In this document: positions 58,831-64,000 of the stretch, piece by piece
How positions within the stretch are numbered: position 1 is the stretch's first letter
Layout: every line of letters begins with the position of its first letter
From: Ostrinia nubilalis
Lineage: Eukaryota > Arthropoda > Insecta > Lepidoptera > Crambidae
DNA length: 64,000 bases
Reading direction: 5' to 3'
Assembly (NCBI RefSeq): GCF_963855985.1
Contig: NC_087095.1
Location: 2,552,001 to 2,616,000, forward strand
The notes under the pieces: generated by a model
Databases searched by the model: none
What the model was told of the DNA's origin: nothing
What the model saw: the letters and a program-made list of their open reading frames with translations, nothing else
Translations under genes and position numbers: made by a program

Positions 58831-60531
58831 GTACAAAAAAGTTGGCTCTATCTACATGGTACTCTGGACCAATGTGATCCCACTGGATGTATTTGTATTC
58901 TAATTTAGCACACTATTGTTCCAACTGTTTAGCTCGTTCGTTTGCTTTCACAACTTTTCATATAAATTCGTACTGCGAAAGCAACTCTATGATAACATTT
59001 GAGTAATGCTCAAATTTGAGACGTGTGTGCTCAGCACAAAGTTTAATATAAGTATCAACAGTATAGAGCTGTTTGTGTTGTGCTAACAAATATTAATTAT
59101 TTTAGAACGCTGCCAAGGGAGCTTAGACAGTTTGTTTTTATGGTCTGAACTAATTTTGATAATAAGTGCTTATCTAAAATTTGCTTATTAAATTGGTACT
59201 AAATTTTCAGAGTAGTGTCATGCAATATAATATTAGTGAACAGATAGCCAAGTAAGTTTCATTTGTGCAAACTTTTACATAATGTATCATCGAAATAAAC
59301 GAACGTTCAACCAAACTATTTTAACCAAAATATTGGAAGCATGAGGTAATTCCTCAGATCATAGAAGGGAATAGATGTGAAACGGGGGCGTGGCGCGTGT
59401 CTCCGCGATATGCCCAGAAACGAACATCGCCCGCGACGCCAGGTTAGTCGCGATTCAGTCGTACTGAGGAAATGTTCTCCGATATTGTTGGATAATGCGT
59501 CGTAACGTGCAATAACATAAGTGAAACGAAGAACTACAGGAACAATGAAGTCATTTACCACATGTAAGTATTGCAAATCCATTGGTATTTTGCTTATAAA
59601 TAAAAAAAACTAAACATTTTACGAACGAATTCAGTGCCGTGACATTTACTGCGATATCGAAATTAGTGGTGATAAAAATTCAAACACGTTGTACATTGAC
59701 GATTTAGTTAGCAACCACTTTATGTCATGCGTAACTACTGCGCAATGTATTTTATTTCTTCCGATATCCACTGACGCGTGAAAATACACAGTACGGCCGC
59801 ATGTGCCGGTCGTAACATAGTGCAGGGCTCGTGTTCTAATACGGTTTCCTATTATCGATAAATAGAAGTAAATTATTATTTTCTATTTTCTAATTTTGAA
59901 TGAAAAAATCATGAGTTGCTTGCGATTTTTAAGTTTTTACAAAAACAATAACAATAGTAGAAGGGATTAGTAACTGTCAACTATGTAATTACTATAAGAG
60001 CTAGTTGAAAGCCTAATATAGGCATTATTTTTGATAAACATAGGCGGTACGAATTTCGCCATAATTAAAAAGTTAATGCGCGATAGTAGTTAATAATAAT
60101 TACAGTGATCCTGTTATTATTATTAAAGTAAATAATAATTATATTACCAATATTGTAAATACTGGTAAAAATCGCAAGTACCTAAAAGCCCATGACTTTT
60201 CATACAAACTTTGTCAGTCTATAACTTCTATACTCCATCGATAACGACATTGAGCTTTGGTTGGGGTAAATTAATATAAGGTAACTTCATTTAGTCCCAA
60301 TAATTGATTCTGAGTTTTTCGTCCATACAAAATGGAACTGACTCCTTTATGCAAAAATCGTTAAAGAACATAATAATAACGTATAATAATAAAAAGGTTT
60401 TCATACAAGCATTTTTTAAACCAATTTCGAGCCTTGCCCCCAGGATTTAAAGTATCGATATCTTATCGACTCCATTTTATCTTTCTTCTCTCTAATTGCT
60501 TTTTTCAAAGTGTGCGTCACGTCACGCGGCC

Positions 60532-60612
60532 ATTGATTGGCCATAAGGCACGCCTTCTGGCCAATCACAGCACTTTTAAGCCGGTTGCACATGTTGTCGT
60601 AGACTCTCAGTC
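60532..60612 (+). promoter_or_regulatory. Promoter-like cluster with paired CCAAT boxes
   Basis: TGATTGGCCATAAGGC and GCCTTCTGGCCAATCA form a hairpin with two opposed CCAAT boxes (60534-60567). A TATA-like TTTTAAG lies at 60574-60580 and an arthropod initiator TCAGTC at 60607-60612. No coding sequence of a recognisable protein follows; it could serve a non-coding RNA, an alternative phosphodiesterase start or nothing. Confidence 0.2.
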
Positions 60613-61471
60613 GCTTTGTTTTTACACAGTTGAATGTGTGTGTGGGAGCTGTGGTGGGGGAAATGTGAGGACACTGGTTCTCGTTGTAGTTACGCGCGAC
60701 TTCATATCTATTCTCTTTCTATGATCTGAGGGTAATTCAATTCATTCATTAATATTATGTTAGGTATATTCTTTTGTTTCATTAATTTAATAAAGGTATG
60801 TCGTATGACTTACACCTTAGAACATAACTTTTGGTGTAACTTATTTATTTTGCACTCGTATTTATCTTACTGATAACACATTGATGTGCTAATAAAACGT
60901 ATATTTGGCTAACATGCGCAAAGCACACATAATATATTATTATCTGAAGATGAAGAGCGGAGATTAGTGTCCTAAGCCAACAACAGCTTCAGTTCAGGCT
61001 AAAGTCATACCTAGACATGCCAACTAGTTTGTGATGACAATGTCCTCGTATAATTTAGAACCACTTGTGTTACTGTTTGTGTTGGTGTTACTTTTTGCAA
61101 TGGCAATGGATGCAGCATCACGAATTCGCGACTTCATGCGTTTGGATGCGGTATCGGAATCGTTGTTTTTTAAATAGCGACTGCTGTCGCTGAGTCGAGC
61201 TTCCGAAAAGGGCTTTTTAAGGCAGCGCACACTAGGCGATAAACGCGGCGACAAGTCGCGTTATTTATATTAGCTTGTCATCGTCGCGACAGACTGTTGC
61301 TAAGTGTGCAGCGTGGAAGCTTCTAAAAAGCGGCTAAATCGCCGATCGCTGATGCTAAGAGTAGCGTGTGCAGTGTCACTTAATTATGAAAGCTAGATAT
61401 ATGATCGTGTTACGAGTGGGTTCACCACAATAGTCTAGCGACGGGGCTTGAAACAGCGTTCCTCGGATAAA

Positions 61472-61572
61472 AAACTCATTTATTTTTGTAAAGTAGGCTT
61501 TTAAAGAGCACTTTTACACGTCCCAGTATTAACCCTACCTCTGCTTCAGGACAATAAATGGGCCAGTGATCT
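61472..61572 (+). repeat. Family F repeat, 3' part missing
   Basis: Stops after ATAAATGGGCCAGTG; the GAAGAAGCAG block is absent. Confidence 0.7.
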
Positions 61573-61967
61573 TGAATCAGCCAGTTCGATACCGACACCG
61601 TTGGGCTAAAAATTAAATGTCATCTAATATCTATATCTGTAAGTTAATTTATCACTCTTTAGCCACAGAAATAAATTTCATCAATTTTGGTAAAGTGATA
61701 AATGGGATCTAGAAAAGGGATAGCTTTTACCGCAAATATAAATCCTAAGTGGGCGTTTTAGAGGTGAAAGTTTAGTTAAGGAATAAATAAATTTCGCAAG
61801 TATTTGAACAGTATTAAAACTTGAGTTGTTTCTGAATGTTTTAGAAGAGTTTTGTTGTCATAATTTGAGATAAATACTGTCTTTTATAAGTTGACTCCGA
61901 TGGGAGAGGCCACTGGTAAAGGCTAGTAAATAACTTTATTATTTGTGAAAACATTAAAACTTGTGTA

Positions 61968-62027
61968 GAGTTCAAACCCGCGACTACATAGTAATCCGGT
62001 ACGTGACCAACTACATCAATGGGCCAT
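61968..62027 (-). mobile_element. tRNA-like SINE head
   Basis: Minus strand reads GATGTAGTTGGTCACG (A-box-like), then GCGGGTTTGAACTC (B-box-like) at tRNA spacing. No clear acceptor stem. Confidence 0.4.
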
Positions 62028-62467
62028 AAGATTAAAATATCTGTTCAGTCAAAGATAACTATCTTCAGCTCTCAACAGTTTTAGCTGCGGCCAACTAGTG
62101 CTTATGTGGCGTGGTAACTAAACTTAATAGTGCTGAACAAGAGAGCTGTTAATACCTTTCAGTTGATTATCATGTAATACATTAGTAAAATTATGTATGA
62201 ATGAGAAAATCTATACAGGCTGCTAAACCAATATTGGCGAATTTGGTCGGAATTGGTAAACCTATTATCTACTTAAAAGAAGGACATTAACTACATTTTT
62301 TTTGCTAAACCAAATCTTAAGAGGGTAAATAGGGAAATCGTGAGTAGAGGTAGAGAAACTATTAGTGAAATAAAATCTCATTTTAATATAATATAAATTA
62401 CTTTCAAATTAGTTTTCAAACACCTCAGTACATGAATAATATGAAAATCCAGTTTAATCTTTATAGG

Positions 62468-62668
62468 AAACTAGCTGACCCGGCGAACTTTGTTCCGCCT
62501 TAATGGCAATAAATAAGCAGACTTTTTTTTATTTCGAACGGGATAAAAAGTATCCTATGTCCTTCTCCTGGCTCTAAACTACCTCCCGGACAATTTTCAG
62601 CTAAATCGGTTCAGCCGTTCTTGAGTTATAAGTGGAGTAACTAACACGACTTTCTTTTATATATATAG
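62468..62668 (+). repeat. Distant family D relative
   Basis: Begins CTAGCTGACCCGGCGAACTT, with AACGGGATAAAAAGTATCCT and AAATCGGTTCAGCCGTTCTT. Confidence 0.65.
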
Positions 62669-62925
62669 ATATCAAAATAAAATACTTTTTAAACCTACAA
62701 TAACTCGCACTAAAGATTGTTCGAGGGTATCGCACCAAAATAGCGTCAAGGATTGCAAACGGTGTTACGTCTATCTGGTGTCTGGAGGATAAATTGCCGT
62801 GCCTTTTCCGGGCTCGATGTAGATTGGTGGTATATTTTTGGCCAATAGCCAACGTTGGTTTAGAGTTTAAAGTGGAAAACACACCAAGGGATAAGCTAAG
62901 TTGGTTTAGTGACTTAGTAAAAGAG

Positions 62926-63126
62926 TAAAGCCCAGAACAGACGGTGAAACGCAACTGCAACTTTCTGATGATTCTTATGAATGAAACTGAAACTGAAAGT
63001 TTCAAACTGGTCGCGTCATGTGTGGTCTCTCAACGGACGCTATGGCAGAAACTTAGATGCAACTCAAAAGTAACTAGCAGTTGCAGTTTCGTTGCAGTTG
63101 CGTTTCACCGTCTGTTCTGGGCCTTA
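62926..63126. mobile_element. About 200-bp MITE
   Basis: Ends GCCCAGAACAGACGGTGAAA and TTTCACCGTCTGTTCTGGGC, continuing through CGCAACTGCAACT. It contributes to a 134-codon minus-strand open frame that I reject. Confidence 0.8.
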
Positions 63127-63132
63127 CGCTAA

Positions 63133-63249
63133 GGCTGAGTTGCACCATCTAACTTTGACCGTAAGTATAACGATAACCGGTGTTTTTCGTATGGAGTTTG
63201 ACAGATTTTTGACGTTTGTCAAGATTAAAGTAAGATGGTGCAACCCAGC
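63133..63249. mobile_element. Family B MITE
   Basis: Both ends present, core reversed (GTATGGAGTTTGACAG). It starts six bases after the MITE ending at 63126. Confidence 0.75.
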
Positions 63250-63835
63250 TTAAATCAATTTGCTGTTAGTACATTAGGGCCGGTTTCCACCAAAACGAAG
63301 GAGAGGAGCAGAGACAAGAGAATATGTGTTTCGAATATGTATATTAATGCAATTTTCGAACCTAAGCTGAGCGATGAGGTGATGTGGAAATATGTAAATC
63401 TGAATCTGATTGGTTATTTTTCAAAGATACAAAGATTATTTATTCACAGAGATAATGTGGTACAATAAATGTGGTCTTAAATTAAAGAGAGGTGCAGCTT
63501 ATCTCACCAGCGCAGCTGGCATGTGAATTTGTGCTTATAAAATCATTATTAAAAATTACAATTAAAATTTAATTATTATATAGGTATGTAAATAAATTCA
63601 ATTAGTTATCCAATAATATTTATTATAATAATCTTACTTCAATAAATTATATTAGATGTCAAATCATTTTCTCCATCATCTTCATCTTCTCTTTAATGGA
63701 AAATGGGCATCAACCGTCAATCAATCATCTCCGTCTGAATGTTGTGCTTACCCTTAAGTGACATATATATCAGAAATGTTATGTTCATAAATGTTAATCA
63801 TAAGAGTATAATATATATGTTGTTGGTATGCCATA

Positions 63836-63864
63836 TAAATAAATAAATAAATAAATAAATAAAT
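63836..63864 (+). repeat. (AAAT)n microsatellite
   Basis: About seven AAAT/TAAA units following GTATGCCATAT, probably the tail of a retroelement. Confidence 0.85.
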
Positions 63865-64000
63865 CAACCAATTTAGTAGAAATTGTAATTCAACCCGCTT
63901 ATTTTCTTGTAGAATTCATTACAATTATCGAATCCTTTCTTAAATAGGTTAATTCTGAAATAAGATAAAAGAGCTGAAATAAAATTGACATAGGTACCAA

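Larger units (their letters stand above)
55982..64000 (+). other. Intron 2 of the phosphodiesterase gene (runs off the window)
   Basis: Starts with gtgagt after coding exon 2. No acceptor followed by a sequence resembling the next part of the SMPDL3 catalytic domain was found to the end of the window, so the intron is probably longer than 8 kb. It contains MITEs, a SINE fragment and dispersed repeats listed separately, plus two CpG-richer patches (59388-59470, 60525-60640). The intervals 56490-57349, 57570-58410, 58835-59380, 59480-60520, 60700-61200, 61600-61960, 62040-62465 and 63270-63835 show nothing recognisable apart from AT-rich sequence. Confidence 0.5.

Noticed and set aside
59316..59582. 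CpG-rich patch with an 88-codon minus-strand frame and a TCAGT initiator
   Set aside because: No TATA or downstream element at the right distance and no recognisable protein; noted only as a compositional outlier.
62601..63005. 134-codon open frame on the minus strand, the longest in its area
   Set aside because: It runs through a MITE terminus at one end and a family D relative at the other, so it is made of repeat ends; no domain.

Overview
The window is AT-rich, intron- and repeat-dominated animal DNA. The organism is most likely a moth or butterfly. That rests on the repeat families: 3' ends of an RTE-like retrotransposon whose protein ends in QQWTSFG, MITEs with GGCTGAGTTGCACC termini, and tails containing GCTTCGCCCGCG, all of a kind that is abundant in lepidopteran genomes. 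Species cannot be named from the sequence alone.

Only one protein-coding gene is recognised with confidence. It lies on the + strand near the right end: the first coding exon (55401-55470, a signal peptide) and second coding exon (55916-55981, containing FWHITDFHYDP) of an acid sphingomyelinase-like phosphodiesterase (SMPDL3 type). A splice acceptor at about 55332 gives its coding exon a 5' leader with two short upstream ORFs, so at least one untranslated exon should lie further left. A GC-rich block at about 4190-4487 ends in a consensus splice donor and could be that first exon, about 51 kb upstream, or the first exon of another gene. No further coding exon of the gene was seen between 55982 and 64000, so the rest lies to the right of the window.

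Everything else is introns or intergenic DNA packed with transposon remains. 0-5 kb: a retrotransposon copy with an inverted 5' half, a composite MITE, a Jockey/CR1-like LINE end nested in a MITE, and a 201-bp hairpin MITE. 5-20 kb: RTE-like 3' ends with clear target-site duplications, a 605-bp foldback element, a perfect 33-nt-armed palindrome, and more MITEs. 20-30 kb: an interrupted long-TIR element, a frameshifted LINE end on the minus strand, a MITE built of nested palindromes, and a GC-rich transposon block. 33-38 kb: four copies of one MITE family within 3.3 kb. 39-48 kb: a tRNA-derived SINE, a MITE nested in a MITE, an ACGTC pentamer array and a CTCF-like motif. 49-64 kb: a 625-bp long-TIR element, a piggyBac-like MITE just upstream of the phosphodiesterase leader exon, and further MITEs and SINE pieces inside its second intron.

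No rRNA gene, intact tRNA gene, CRISPR array, operon or intact autonomous transposon was found. The most informative observations are about transposition: two inverted (twin-primed) RTE-like copies, a filled/empty site pair within the window, and several nested insertions whose pre-insertion sites can be inferred.
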